Source: Emiliania huxleyi CCMP1516 | Taxonomy: Eukaryota; Haptophyta; Isochrysidales; Noelaerhabdaceae | Direction of reading: 5' to 3' | Assembly (NCBI RefSeq): GCF_000372725.1 | Contig: NW_005200970.1 | Span: 148,814 to 193,976 of the forward strand | Length of the DNA: 45,163 bases | Shown: positions 22,191-30,973 of the stretch, piece by piece | Layout: every line of letters begins with the position of its first letter | Position numbering within the stretch: the stretch's first letter is position 1 | Notes under the pieces: model-generated | The model's input: the letters and a program-made list of their open reading frames with translations, nothing else | Databases searched by the model: none | Told to the model about the DNA's origin: nothing | Translations under genes and position numbers: made by a program

Positions 22191-24819
22191 GCAGCTCGAC
22201 GCACCGCTGGCCTGAAGAGGAGCCGCCGCTCAAGGAGGCGCCCAACATCCTGATTGTCATGTTTGACGACGCCGGCTTTGGCCAGCCGAGCGCGTTCGGC
22301 GGCGGCATCGCCACGCCGAGTCTCGAGAAGCTCAAGGCGACAGGGATCAGCTACAACGCGTTCCACACGACGGCGATGTGCTCGCCGACGCGCGCTTCGC
22401 TCCTCACCGGCCGGAACCACCACGCCGTCGGCTCTGGCCAGATCGCCGAGCTCGCGAACGCATGGGACGGCTACACGGGCGTGATACCCAAGACTGCTGC
22501 CACTCTGCCAGAGGTTCTCCGCCACTACGGGTATGCGACCGCGGCGTTTGGCAAAGACCACAACACGCCCGTCGATTCGCTCGGCTCTGGGCCCTTCGAC
22601 CGCACGCCGACCGGGCGCGGCTTTGACCACTTTTACGGCTTCATGGCGGGAGAGACGTCGCAGTACGAGCCGCTGCTGTGGGAGGGGAACGTCCAGATCC
22701 CGACGCCGGCGGCGGTCGAGGGCGGAGGAGCGTACCACTTGACCGAGGACCTCGCCGACAAGGCGATTGGCTGGATGCGGCGGACCAAGGCGCTGCACCC
22801 GAGCCGCCCCTTCTTCGTCTGGTGGACGCCAGGGGCAGTGCACGGGCCTCACCACGTGAGCGCGCGGTGGGCGGACAGGTACAAGGGCGCCTTCTCGGGC
22901 GGGTGGGACGCATACCAGAAAGAGACAGTGGCGCGGCAGAAGGCGATGGGGTGGCTGCCGGAGGAGGCGGAGCCGTCGGCAAGGCCAGAGGGGCTGCCGG
23001 CGTGGGAGTCGCTGAGCAAACAGGAGAGGGCGTTCCAGGAGCGGCTGATGGAGGTGTACGCTGGCTTCCTCGAGCACACCGACTACCAGATGGGCCGCGT
23101 GGTGGGGGAGGTGGAGGCCTTGGGCTTGCGCAACGACACGCTCATCATCGACATCTTCTCGGACAACGGCGCGTCGGCCGAGGGCATGGGCGGCACCGTC
23201 GCCGAGCTCAACGCGCAGAACGGCTTCACCTCGACGGTCGACGAGCAGCTCCGCGTGCTTGGCGCCCTGGGCGGCTTGGCGGCGATCGGCGGCGCAAAGA
23301 CGGACAACATGTACCACGCGGCGTGGGCGTGGGCGGGCGGCGCGCCGTTCAGGTTCACCAAGCTCGTGGCGTCGGATTGGGGCGGGACGCGCACGCCGAT
23401 GGTCGTGAGCTGGCCGGGGCGGGTAATGCCCGACCGCACGCCGCGCCGCCAGTTCCACCACGTCAACGATGTCGCGCCGACTGTCTACGAGCTGCTCGGC
23501 ATCTCTCCACCGGAGGTCGTCGACGGGCACGCGCAAGACCCGATCGACGGCGTGAGCTTCGTGTACACGTTCGACGACGCCGGCGCGGCCGAGCGGAAGG
23601 AGACGCAGTACTTCGACATCATGGGTAGCCGCGGAGTGTACCACAAGGGCTGGCTAGCGTCCACCTTCGGGCCGCGTGCCCCGTGGGAGATGGGGGCGCC
23701 AGACCTGGCCACGTGGGACCCGACACAGGATGCATGGCAGCTGTACGACACGCGCCTGGACTACTCTCTGGCCAGGGACCTGAGTGGACAGCCGGCGCAT
23801 GCGGGCCGGCTCAGCGCGATGAGGGCGCTGGCGGACGCCGAGTTCCGCGCAAACAAGGTGCTCCCTGTTGGAGGAGGCCTCTACGTCCTCCTCCATCCGG
23901 CAGAAGTCAAGCGGACGTCAAACACGCAGTGGCGGCTCTTCCCGGGCATGGCTCGCATCACCAGCGATCACCAGAAATTGCCCGAGATCACGCGAGATCA
24001 CGCGAGATCACGCGAGATCACGCGAGATCACGCGAGAAGTACCAGAGACTTGCCCGAGACTCAGCCGAGATCAGCCGAGACTGAGCCGAGATCTGCCGAG
24101 GTCAGGTCCGCATCCCGGAGAGCGAGGCGCCGAACGTGCGGAACGGGAACGTGCGCATGGAGGCCAGCCCCCCTCGTCTCACCGTTGTGTGCGTGGGGAG
24201 GAGCTTACCTCACCTTGGGCGTTATGGAGTCTGTCTTAGGCCGACCTCGACACGACCGCCAGCAGCAGCGGCGTCATCTTCGCGCTTGGCGGCTACGCGG
24301 GCGGGGCTTGCCTCTTCACCCGAGATCACACCGAGATCACACCAGATCACCCGAGATCACCCGGGATCAGGCGGGGCTTGCCTCTTCGCGGCCGACGGCA
24401 GCCTCTACTACGAGTACTCGGCGCTGCTGCTGCGGCGGTACACGTTCAAGGTCGGCAGGCTCCCTCCTTCCTCGGCGCACGTCAAGGCTGGAGACTACCC
24501 GAGATCGCCCGAGATGATCCTAGATTGCCCGAGATTGCCCGAGATTGCCCGCCTCTCTCGGCGCACGTCAAGGTTCGGGAGGGAGGCCCGTCAAGCTACT
24601 GGAGAGCGACGGGCGAGTCCTGCATGAGCACGCGTGGCTGGGGACGGCGATGCCGGCGCCGCTGGAGGGCGGCGCGCCGGCTCGCCTCCTCTTCACGGTG
24701 AACGGCGTGCCAGCTTTGAACGATCGCGGCTGGCGCCTTGCCCGCCGGTCGCGGGCTGACTACTACGACGCCTCCGGCCCTTCCGCTTCGACGGCAAGAT
24801 CAACGCGTATACACTTTGA
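22067..24819 (+). CDS. Bacterial-type arylsulfatase, 5 or 6 exons, with a C-terminal frameshift
   Basis: Type I sulfatases hydrolyse sulfate esters using formylglycine. From the ATG at 22067 the chain reads LPFPPAPPGGTVGYTM, then NILIVMFDDAGFG (metal-binding Asp pair), then MCSPTRASLLTGRNHH, with the modifiable Cys at residue 105 in the C-x-P-x-R signature. Later come FGKDHNTP, FSDNGASAEG and VASDWGGTRTPM. The whole length follows the large bacterial arylsulfatase subfamily. Exon 1 ends at 23950; GC-AG introns follow at 23951-24105, 24163-24239 and 24301-24370, with another near 24487-24572. The product ends PFRFDGKINAYTL with TGA at 24817. Between RADYYDA (about 24770) and PFRFDG the frame must shift by one base with no room for an intron. 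Bacterial similarity suggests old horizontal transfer followed by intron gain (inference). No N-terminal signal peptide is evident from this start. Confidence 0.85.
23981..24105 (+). repeat. CGCGAGATCA decamer array in a sulfatase intron
   Basis: CGCGAGATCA repeats with an exact 10-bp step from about 23981 to 24037, then decays to GCCGAGATCA/GCCGAGACTG variants up to the acceptor. Related decamers fill 24319-24370 and 24495-24551 in the next introns. Confidence 0.9.
24300..24387 (+). repeat. 18-bp direct repeats bounding a 70-bp sulfatase intron
   Basis: GGCGGGGCTTGCCTCTTC occurs at 24300-24317 and 24370-24387. The GC-AG intron 24301-24370 starts with the first copy, and the next exon starts with the second. 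Confidence 0.9.
24471..24573 (+). repeat. 17-bp direct repeats bounding the last sulfatase intron
   Basis: CTCGGCGCACGTCAAGG occurs at 24471-24487 and 24557-24573, enclosing CGAGATYG decamers. The coding phase does not close perfectly across this junction by eye. Confidence 0.85.
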
Positions 24820-25627
24820 ACGAGGCCTATGACGCTGGGGCGCGCGAAAGGGCTACTGTAAGAGGCCCCGGGGAGCCGGCGGGGACACTACGCTTCCTCC
24901 GTACGATAGGTACGCATGTGACTTGTGAGTCAGGTACAGTTTGGCACACACACGCTTAGTCCTGAGCCGTGAAGCGTCATATCATGTTCAATCCCGCCTC
25001 CGGATGATGCCGGGGCAGCAAACGGGCTACGGGTGGTGCCATGGAGCCAGCCTGACATCCTAGAGCAGCCCGGCACCACCGCCAGCGCGCGTAGGCGGCG
25101 CGCAGCGCCGCCGCAGGCGGCGGACAGCAGGTGCGCAAAATTAAACGCCATTTTGGTTCCGCGTTTTGCCACTAACATCAAATGTCGGGATGATTGATTG
25201 ATTCGACTACATGCGTGCCCGCCATGCGCAGGCCAGCGCCGCGCTGTGATACGCATAGAGACGACCCGACATCTCTGAACTAAGCCAGATTACTGCGAAC
25301 GAACGCGTAGCGCGCGGCGGGGAAGTCAACGGGCGGGCAGCCGGCGCGCGGCGGCGGCCAGCCGCGCCCGAGGCGCGAGGGCGTAGACGGGTCACAAATT
25401 GCCCGGGACGGCTGGTCACTTGGTCTCTGACGTAGGCCACGCACATGACCTGATTGTTAAAAGAGCCGGTCCGCGAAATTAGATGCCATTCTCCAGGTAT
25501 CCATTTTAGCACTATCTTCGAAATCCCGGCCGGTACTGTTTTAAGAATGAGTGAAAGAGGTTGTTGGTGTTGTCTCTGAAAGAAACGGGCTCGGCTGCGC
25601 CTGGGTTCGGAGCTTCAACGCCGGCCA
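24820..25627. other. Intergenic DNA after the sulfatase
   Basis: No coding region supported. A short GGCGGCGCGCAGCGCCGCC palindromic run lies near 25090-25110. The flanks are mixed-composition DNA without recognisable repeats. Confidence 0.35.
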
Positions 25628-26245
25628 TTGCGCCGAATAAAACGGCGGCAAGTGCCGGGAGGTGCACAGGGGCTTCGGCGAGAGCGTCGATGCCTTGAGT
25701 TGCCCGCTAATTGCCGGGGGCTGCACCGCCGTGTACATCAAGAAGAACTTGCAGATGTGCAAACTGTGTGTATGCCGAATCGTGACGGCGGCGAGGGCGA
25801 CACGGACGGAGCAGGCGACAAAGGCGAATCCGACGGCGGAGGCGGCGACGGCGACACGGACGGAGGCGGCGAAAGCGAGACCGATGGCGGCGACGGCGAC
25901 GGCAAGCGAGCTTGCTGCGGGGAGGGCGAGACGGAGGAAGGCAGCGGCGACGGCGACACGGACGGAGGCGGCGACGGCGACACGGACGGAGGCGGCGACG
26001 GCGACACGGACGGAGGCGGCGAAAGCGAGACCGATGGCGGCGACGGCGACGGCAAGCGAGCTTGCTGCGGGGAGGGCGAGACGGAGGAAGGCAGCGGCGA
26101 CGGCGACACGGACGGAGGCGGCGAAGGCGACACGACCGACGGCGGCGGGGAGAGCGATTCCAACGGCGGCGGCGGCGACGGCGACAAGGACAGAGGCGGC
26201 GAAAGCGAGACCGACGGCGGCGACGGCGACGGCGACATGGATTGA
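25628..26245 (+). CDS. Possible low-complexity Asp/Gly-rich protein spanning a minisatellite
   Basis: The plus frame from 25628 reads a basic leader, then DGDTDGGG and ESETDGGDGDG repeats interrupted twice by KRACCGEGETEEGSGDG, and ends at a stop at 26243. The frame is one of several that stay open, because the repeat unit length is a multiple of three and lacks stops. Coding is therefore unproven. If translated it would be extremely acidic, a property seen in calcium-binding mineralisation-type proteins; this is speculation. No domain is recognised. Confidence 0.25.
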   Translation: MRRIKRRQVPGGAQGLRRERRCLELPANCRGLHRRVHQEELADVQTVCMPNRDGGEGDTDGAGDKGESDGGGGDGDTDGGGESETDGGDGDGKRACCGEGETEEGSGDGDTDGGGDGDTDGGGDGDTDGGGESETDGGDGDGKRACCGEGETEEGSGDGDTDGGGEGDTTDGGGESDSNGGGGDGDKDRGGESETDGGDGDGDMD

Positions 26246-26540
26246 GACGGCAAAGGTGAGATCGGCGGCGGGGATGGCGAAACGGAGGAAGGCAGCGGCG
26301 ACGGCGACACGGACGGAGGTGGCGAAGGCGACACGGACAGATCCGAGGCGGCGACGGCGACACGGACGGCGGAGCGGCGACAGCGACACGGAAGAAGGCG
26401 ACGGCGAGACCGACGGCACGGCGGGGAGGGTGAGGGCGGCAGCGGGGAGGAGTGCGGCGGCAACGGCAGCGGTGAGGGTGGCGGCGACGGCGGCGGAGAG
26501 AGCGGCGGCGACGGCGAGACCGACGGCGCGGCAGCTGGCG
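25790..26540 (+). repeat. GGCGAC/ACGGAC minisatellite with a 150-bp higher-order unit
   Basis: Units of 6-21 bp (GGCGACGGCGACACGGACGG and variants) form a 750-bp array. A 150-bp block containing GGCAAGCGAGCTTGCTGCGG is repeated at about 25890 and about 26040. All units keep a multiple of three. Confidence 0.9.
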
Positions 26541-26606
26541 AAGTGGGCGAGAGACACTGGTATTCATGCATAAGCCGGCGCTTTCTCCGCGCCACTTGTG
26601 AACATG

Positions 26607-26798
26607 CTACACACTTGTGAAACATGCATCAAACTCTCTCCAAGGCTTGGGCTCGCCGACAAAGTGGATGAGAGACGCATTGCGGTAGCGACTCAGTGCC
26701 GTTTGGGACTCCTCAGCCCAATGCACATAAGGTACACGATCGTCGGACGGCAGTATCTGCCAATTGTGCGCAAACACCGCATTTAAAACCGACTCCCT
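26607..26798 (-). pseudogene. Glycosyltransferase family 8 (glycogenin-like) 3' exon
   Basis: Minus strand from 26798 to 26607 reads ESVLNAVFAHNWQILPSD, then NASLIHFVGEPKPWREFD and a stop. The pattern D/E..LN.VF...W..LP followed by HF.G.PKPW is the hallmark of the C-terminal part of GT8 enzymes (glycogenin, galactinol synthase), where the His binds Mn/UDP. An acceptor CAG immediately precedes it. Directly upstream lies LINE RNase H sequence on the same strand, and no further GT8 exon with the DxD motif is visible to 30 kb. This is either the last exon of a gene with a LINE in its intron, or a stranded fragment. Confidence 0.6.
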
Positions 26799-27400
26799 GC
26801 CGTGTGCGATCCCGGCCTCACCGTCTTTCGAAATTGTTCGCACACCCACTCGTGCGCGCTCTGACACATGTGCCCGTACGTCCGTCGGTCCACTATCTCC
26901 CTCTTCTCTGTGTCCTCTGCCGCCTCCCTTCTCGCCGTGTGCATGCATGTTCTAGTTCGTACCGCGTCCCGCACCACTTTCGAGGCGTCCTCCGTGTCGT
27001 TACTTCCGAGGTATGCTGTCGCCACCGCGTCGGCGTATGCGTTGCAGGCTATTCCCACGTGTGCTGGCACCCACATGAAGACCACCGCCTCTAGCTTCGA
27101 TCTATAGTAAGCAATCGCCTCCAGTAGCCCGCCTCTCTTTCGCTCCCTCAGGCCTTCTGGCATCCCTTTGCGCTGCGCATTCTCAATCTGCTGCAGCGCG
27201 GGTTTGCAGTCGCATAGTACTAGGCACCGTCGCGCCTGCGCGTCGCTCGCGCTCGACATTTTGCGTAGGTATGCGAGTATCGCGTACCTCTCCGCTGGTA
27301 TCCAATCCTTGCCAATCGTCCGGCCCGCTGGGTGCGCTTCTTACGGCTCTAGCTCCCCGACCCTGGGAGTGCGGTTACCAACCGCACTCCAAGTGCTCCT
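26799..27400 (-). mobile_element. LINE fragment with RNase H domain
   Basis: The minus-strand frame 27259-26783 and its upstream extension to about 27400 encode a plant-LINE type RNase H: CLVLCDCKPALQQIE (catalytic Asp), then VVFMWVPAHVGIACNAYADAVA (conserved His and Asp), then an alpha-helical tail ending near CEQFRKTV. The segment before the domain (GELE...EAHPAGRTIGKDW) shares DNA with the relics at 19521 and 34825. Reverse transcriptase is missing upstream and the 3' tail is missing downstream, where the sequence meets the GT8 exon. Confidence 0.8.
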
Positions 27401-27860
27401 CTGACTCATTCCTCAAGTCCACAAGTGCGCGCCCCCCAACGCCCAAGGGACGACGGACGTGGCCCACGTGGTGCTACGGCACGACCGTCGGTCCACCGAC
27501 GACCGGACGTCACGAGGGAGCGCGATACATATGTATACACACAGCTATGGAAACACCGTTTTTTTTCTTTGGAGAGCGCACATCATTTCGGGACAGTACA
27601 GGGAGCGGGCAGATGTGACATTCATTCGGAACAGGCGAAAGAGACACAAGCGCGAGCCGAGCGAGAGGAGCGGACCCACCCAGACATTGGCGAGCAATAT
27701 GCGTGTGTGTGTATGTACGATATACGGCGGGCGGGGCGGGGGGCGGGGAAGGGGTACGTCGGGGATTTGAGTTCCTCGGGGCTGGCCGACCGACCTCGTT
27801 GGTTCGCGCTTCAGAGTGCTGGGGCCCGCTCGCCACGCTCCTCGGGTCACGAGCTCTCAC
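27401..27860. other. Intergenic stretch, no gene seen
   Basis: Several short frames only. Contains ATACATATGTATAC near 27528-27541 (palindromic) and a G-rich run near 27730-27750. Confidence 0.3.
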
Positions 27861-28939
27861 TCACGGGTCTCCCCCCGAACCTCCACCCGACCCACCGCCC
27901 ACGCCGCCGCCGCCCGCCCCGCCGTCACCCTCCTCGGCCGACCACGACGCCCTCGCCAGCGGCGCGTCCTCGCCGAAGGAGCCGCGCACCCTCTCGAGCG
28001 CGCGGCGGGAGAGGGGCGAGACCCACGCGCAGGACGACGACGACTGACACGCGCAGGCCGACGCGCAGGACGTCGGCGAGGCCGCACAGAAGCGCTGGAA
28101 GGAGCGGACGCGGCCGCCGCCGGTGACCTCCCAGAGCTGGTGCATGATCACCTCCTGGCCGCCCGTGGGCTGCTCGCCGTTGAGCAGGGTCGGAGTGTGG
28201 CGGATCTGGACCGCGACCGAGCCGTCGAGGTTCTCGAGCACGTAGTCGATGTGGTACGCGCTCGTGTTGTACTTGGAGAAGATGGCGCGGTCCCACATGA
28301 GAAAGTACTTGATGCTCGGGATTTGGAACCTGCTCAGAGGGCGCATCCGCGACACACGTCAACAGCGGCCGCACCTTGATGTGGGGTGGCGAGCCTCCGC
28401 GTGTGGGCGAGAGTGGGCACACCTCGGCAAGGAGGCCGGCGTGGCCGCCCCCTCGATGGAGAGCTCGATGGAGACGAAGGCGTCGGGCGAGAACATGGAC
28501 TCCGCCATCTGAGACAGAGTCGGGAGGCGCTGTGCGTGAGCGCGGGCGGGCGTGGTGCTGGGTATGGGGCGTAGGCGAGAGGGCGAGAGTGTGAGCGCTC
28601 GCCGTCTCGCCGCTCGCGGTCCGGAACAGGGTGGCCGGTCAGCCAGTGGTTGAGCACACGCTTCACGACCGGCACAGGAGCCTCGCCGAGCGGGCGGTCG
28701 ATGATGCTGCGCTTGCGCTTGCTCCTGCGCCGCAGGAGCTCCTCCGTCGCGATGGAGGCGAGGTGGTCGAGTGCGCCCGAGCTCGTCGGCGTCGACTTGC
28801 CCGGCAGGTCTTCGTCGCCGTCGCCCACGCACACAGGCTTGGAGCACAGAGCCGCGTAGCGTGCGACGCACTTGCTCCACTCCTCCCGGCGTGCCGTCGA
28901 CTTGCCCCACCCTTGCGGGATCGCGATCGTCCGTTCCAT
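27861..28939 (-). CDS. Protein with NTF2/SnoaL-like C-terminal domain, 3 exons
   Basis: Proposed exons 28939-28628, 28508-28432 and 28329-27861 join in phase through two GT-AG introns, giving about 285 residues. Exon 1: MERTIAIPQGWGKST..REEWSKCVARYAAL, then a basic patch RRRSKRKRS and VKRVLNHWLTGHP. Exon 2: MAESMFSPDAFVSIELSIEGAA. Exon 3: FQIPSIKYFLMWDRAIFSKYN, then YVLENLDGSVAVQIRHTPTL and HQLWEVTGGGRVRSFQRFC, which resembles the curved sheet and strand order of NTF2-like/SnoaL folds, and finally an Arg/Ser and Gly-rich tail that may be partly read-through. The basic patch suggests nuclear localisation; a transcription-related role is possible but not shown. The start at 28939 is one of two candidates; an ATG at 29065 lies in the duplicated segment. 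Confidence 0.5.
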
Positions 28940-29165
28940 CTCGTTCCAGCCACCTTGGCCAAAAGCGCTCGCCTGTTGCACCTTCTCTATGTGAAAAATG
29001 TTGAGTCGCCATCGCTGCCATGGTTCCTTCTTACCATTCGGGTGCCCCTGGGAGGACGTCTGCAAGCCCCAGGCGCCTCACTGTCACAACAACAACAACT
29101 CACTCACACACAACAACTGTCTAACACAGGCCTCATCTTTGTGTCGTGGGGTGGCTGCGCATTTT
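28905..29165. repeat. Segmental duplication, copy 1
   Basis: Shares long identical runs with 29520-29760 in the same orientation, for example TATGTGAAAAATGTTGAGTC and GGGTGCCCCTGGGAGGACGT, 616 bp apart. It covers the 5' end of the NTF2-like gene. Confidence 0.9.
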
Positions 29166-29519
29166 GAGAGAGAGAGAGATTTTTAGCAATACCAAACAAC
29201 TCTAACACTCACACGTCATTTGGGGCCTGGAGCCCTGTTCACGCGCGCGCGAGACGTGCAGACAGGGTTGCCAGGTGAGAGCGAATGGCGCGGTTCACGC
29301 CTCGCACAACAGAGAGAGAGATGCGCTCTGCATGGTGGGACATAAAAGAAAGCGAGTACTTGGGCGAGTAGGCCGTGCGGTCGACGCTGCCGCGCGCGGC
29401 TTTGCGCGCGAGGCGGCGCAGCTTGAGAACGGCGAACGGCTTTGTTTTGTCGCATTTTGCCACCCATCACCCTCATGGTCACCATTCAACGAGGCCTCTG
29501 ATTTGCTCCAGCCGTGCGG

Positions 29520-29760
29520 GATGGCGAGCGTACGCATGCTGCCCTGCCTGTTCCAGCAGCCACCTTGGACCAAAAGCGCTCGCTGGTTGGACCTTCTCTA
29601 TGTGAAAAATGTTGAGTCGCCATCGCTGCCATGGTTCCTTGTTACCATTCGGGTGCCCCTGGGAGGACGTCTGCAAGCCCCAGAGGCCTCAACACTGTCA
29701 CAACAACAACAACTGTCTGTCACAGGCCTCATGTTTGTGTCGTGGGTGGCTGCGCATTGG
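29520..29760. repeat. Segmental duplication, copy 2
   Basis: Second copy of 28905-29165. On the minus strand it still encodes a recognisable cousin of exon 1 (TLAIPHGWSKS against TIAIPQGWGKS), after which the frames diverge, so it is a paralogous gene start or a decayed copy. Confidence 0.85.
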
Positions 29761-30268
29761 GCAGTTGCCATCTCTCCCATCACCCTCATGGTCGCCATTC
29801 AACTCGGCAGAGAAGGCGTCTAGCAGCCCCGCCATCTTCTCTGCCGCAGGGCAAGGTGCAGGATGAGGTGAAGCAGGTCTGAGTTACGAAACGAATGAGA
29901 TGCGAGGTGACATTACCTTACTCGGAAAAATCGCGGCCATGAACGGCGGCCGGACTCTCCTGCCTTGGGAACAGCGTTCTCGAGGCACAGGTGGCGCGAA
30001 CACAGACGAGTGGCTCAGAAGGCCCCGACGGGCACAGGACGGGCAGTGCCAGTGGTGGGGTCTGGCGGGTGGCAGAGGCGACGACAAGGGCCGCTATACA
30101 AAACACCCCGCCCGGGGGGACCCCACACCCCAGACGAGACGCACCAGCCTCTCTTCCGCACTTCAGACACATCGCGATCGGCCACGACCGAACGCACATG
30201 GACCACGGGCCGGTGCGTGTTGCGTCGCGCACGAGAGCGCTTGCCAGTGAACGCAAAGCGACTCTTCT
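29761..30268. other. Intergenic stretch, no gene seen
   Basis: Only short overlapping frames without recognisable motifs on either strand. It should include the 3' UTR of the minus-strand membrane protein. Confidence 0.3.
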
Positions 30269-30697
30269 CTACTTCTTCGCCTTGCCCTTCTTCGCCGGCG
30301 GGGTGAAGACAACGAGGAGGTTGAGGATGAGAAACACCACGCCAATGCCGATCTGCGGGATCCACATGTTGAACGGCGTCACGGCATTGACGCCCGGCCC
30401 GGCAGTCTTGTAGTAGAACGCCGCCTGGATGAACAGGGGCAAGCTGAGGGTGTTCCACACGAGGTACTGCTTGCAGGCACTTTCATACGGAACGCCAAAG
30501 GCGTACGGCCCGAGCACGATCATGATGAACAGCAGACCGACGACCCGCGCAAAGAACGTTTGGAACTCGCTCGTCTCCGTGAAGTAGGCGATCGGAGACT
30601 CCGGACCGTAGAAGAAGTTGACCATCGGGAACATCGTGAACCCAAAGCCGCCGTAGACGGCGGCCATGAGCATGCAGAAGGTGGAGGCGCTGACCAT
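30269..30697 (-). CDS. Small membrane protein with four predicted helices
   Basis: From the ATG at 30697 the product is 142 residues with four hydrophobic segments: FCMLMAAVYGGFGFTMFPMV, then FARVVGLLFIMIVLGPYAFG, then LVWNTLSLPLFIQAAFYY, then MWIPQIGIGVVFLILNLLVVF. The C-terminus PPAKKGKAKK is lysine-rich, compatible with ER retention. An upstream in-frame ATG (30745) adds FLFYLFRARVIA and is possible. The even codon quality and clean topology make this a convincing gene, but I do not recognise a named family. It is divergent from the aldo/keto reductase, about 277 bp away. Confidence 0.7.
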   Translation of the reverse strand: MVSASTFCMLMAAVYGGFGFTMFPMVNFFYGPESPIAYFTETSEFQTFFARVVGLLFIMIVLGPYAFGVPYESACKQYLVWNTLSLPLFIQAAFYYKTAGPGVNAVTPFNMWIPQIGIGVVFLILNLLVVFTPPAKKGKAKK

Positions 30698-30973
30698 CGC
30701 AATCACGCGTGCGCGGAAGAGGTAAAAGAGAAAAGGAAGGGTCACGACGGCTCACAGGAAAAGAGAATTTAAACATTACAACTCTCTCTCACAGCACACA
30801 GGCTCGAAAAGAGAATTTAAACAAGAACTCGAAAAAGAGAAACTCCGCAGAGCCGGCCATCCTTTCCAGGCTGCCCGAGCTGGTGCGCGCGCGCGGCAGC
30901 GGTTGCTATTTTGTGACGGCCCTGGCGAGCCGCGGTTGCTACTTTGTGACGGCCAGCCACCACTCCGTTCGCG

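Noticed and set aside
21512..23644. A 710-codon minus-strand frame opposite the sulfatase
   Set aside because: Antisense shadow; the composition is Arg/Ala/Val from GC-rich third positions and no domain is seen.
21437..24517. A 1026-codon ORF with a long poly-Gly N-terminus as one protein
   Set aside because: Only the part from about 22067 resembles sulfatase. The Gly run is the shadow of the GGC/GGA repeat, and the frame reads through the intron at 23951.
25662..26573. A 303-residue Ala/Thr-rich protein in the second frame of the minisatellite
   Set aside because: Equally open in other frames and on the other strand; no independent coding evidence.
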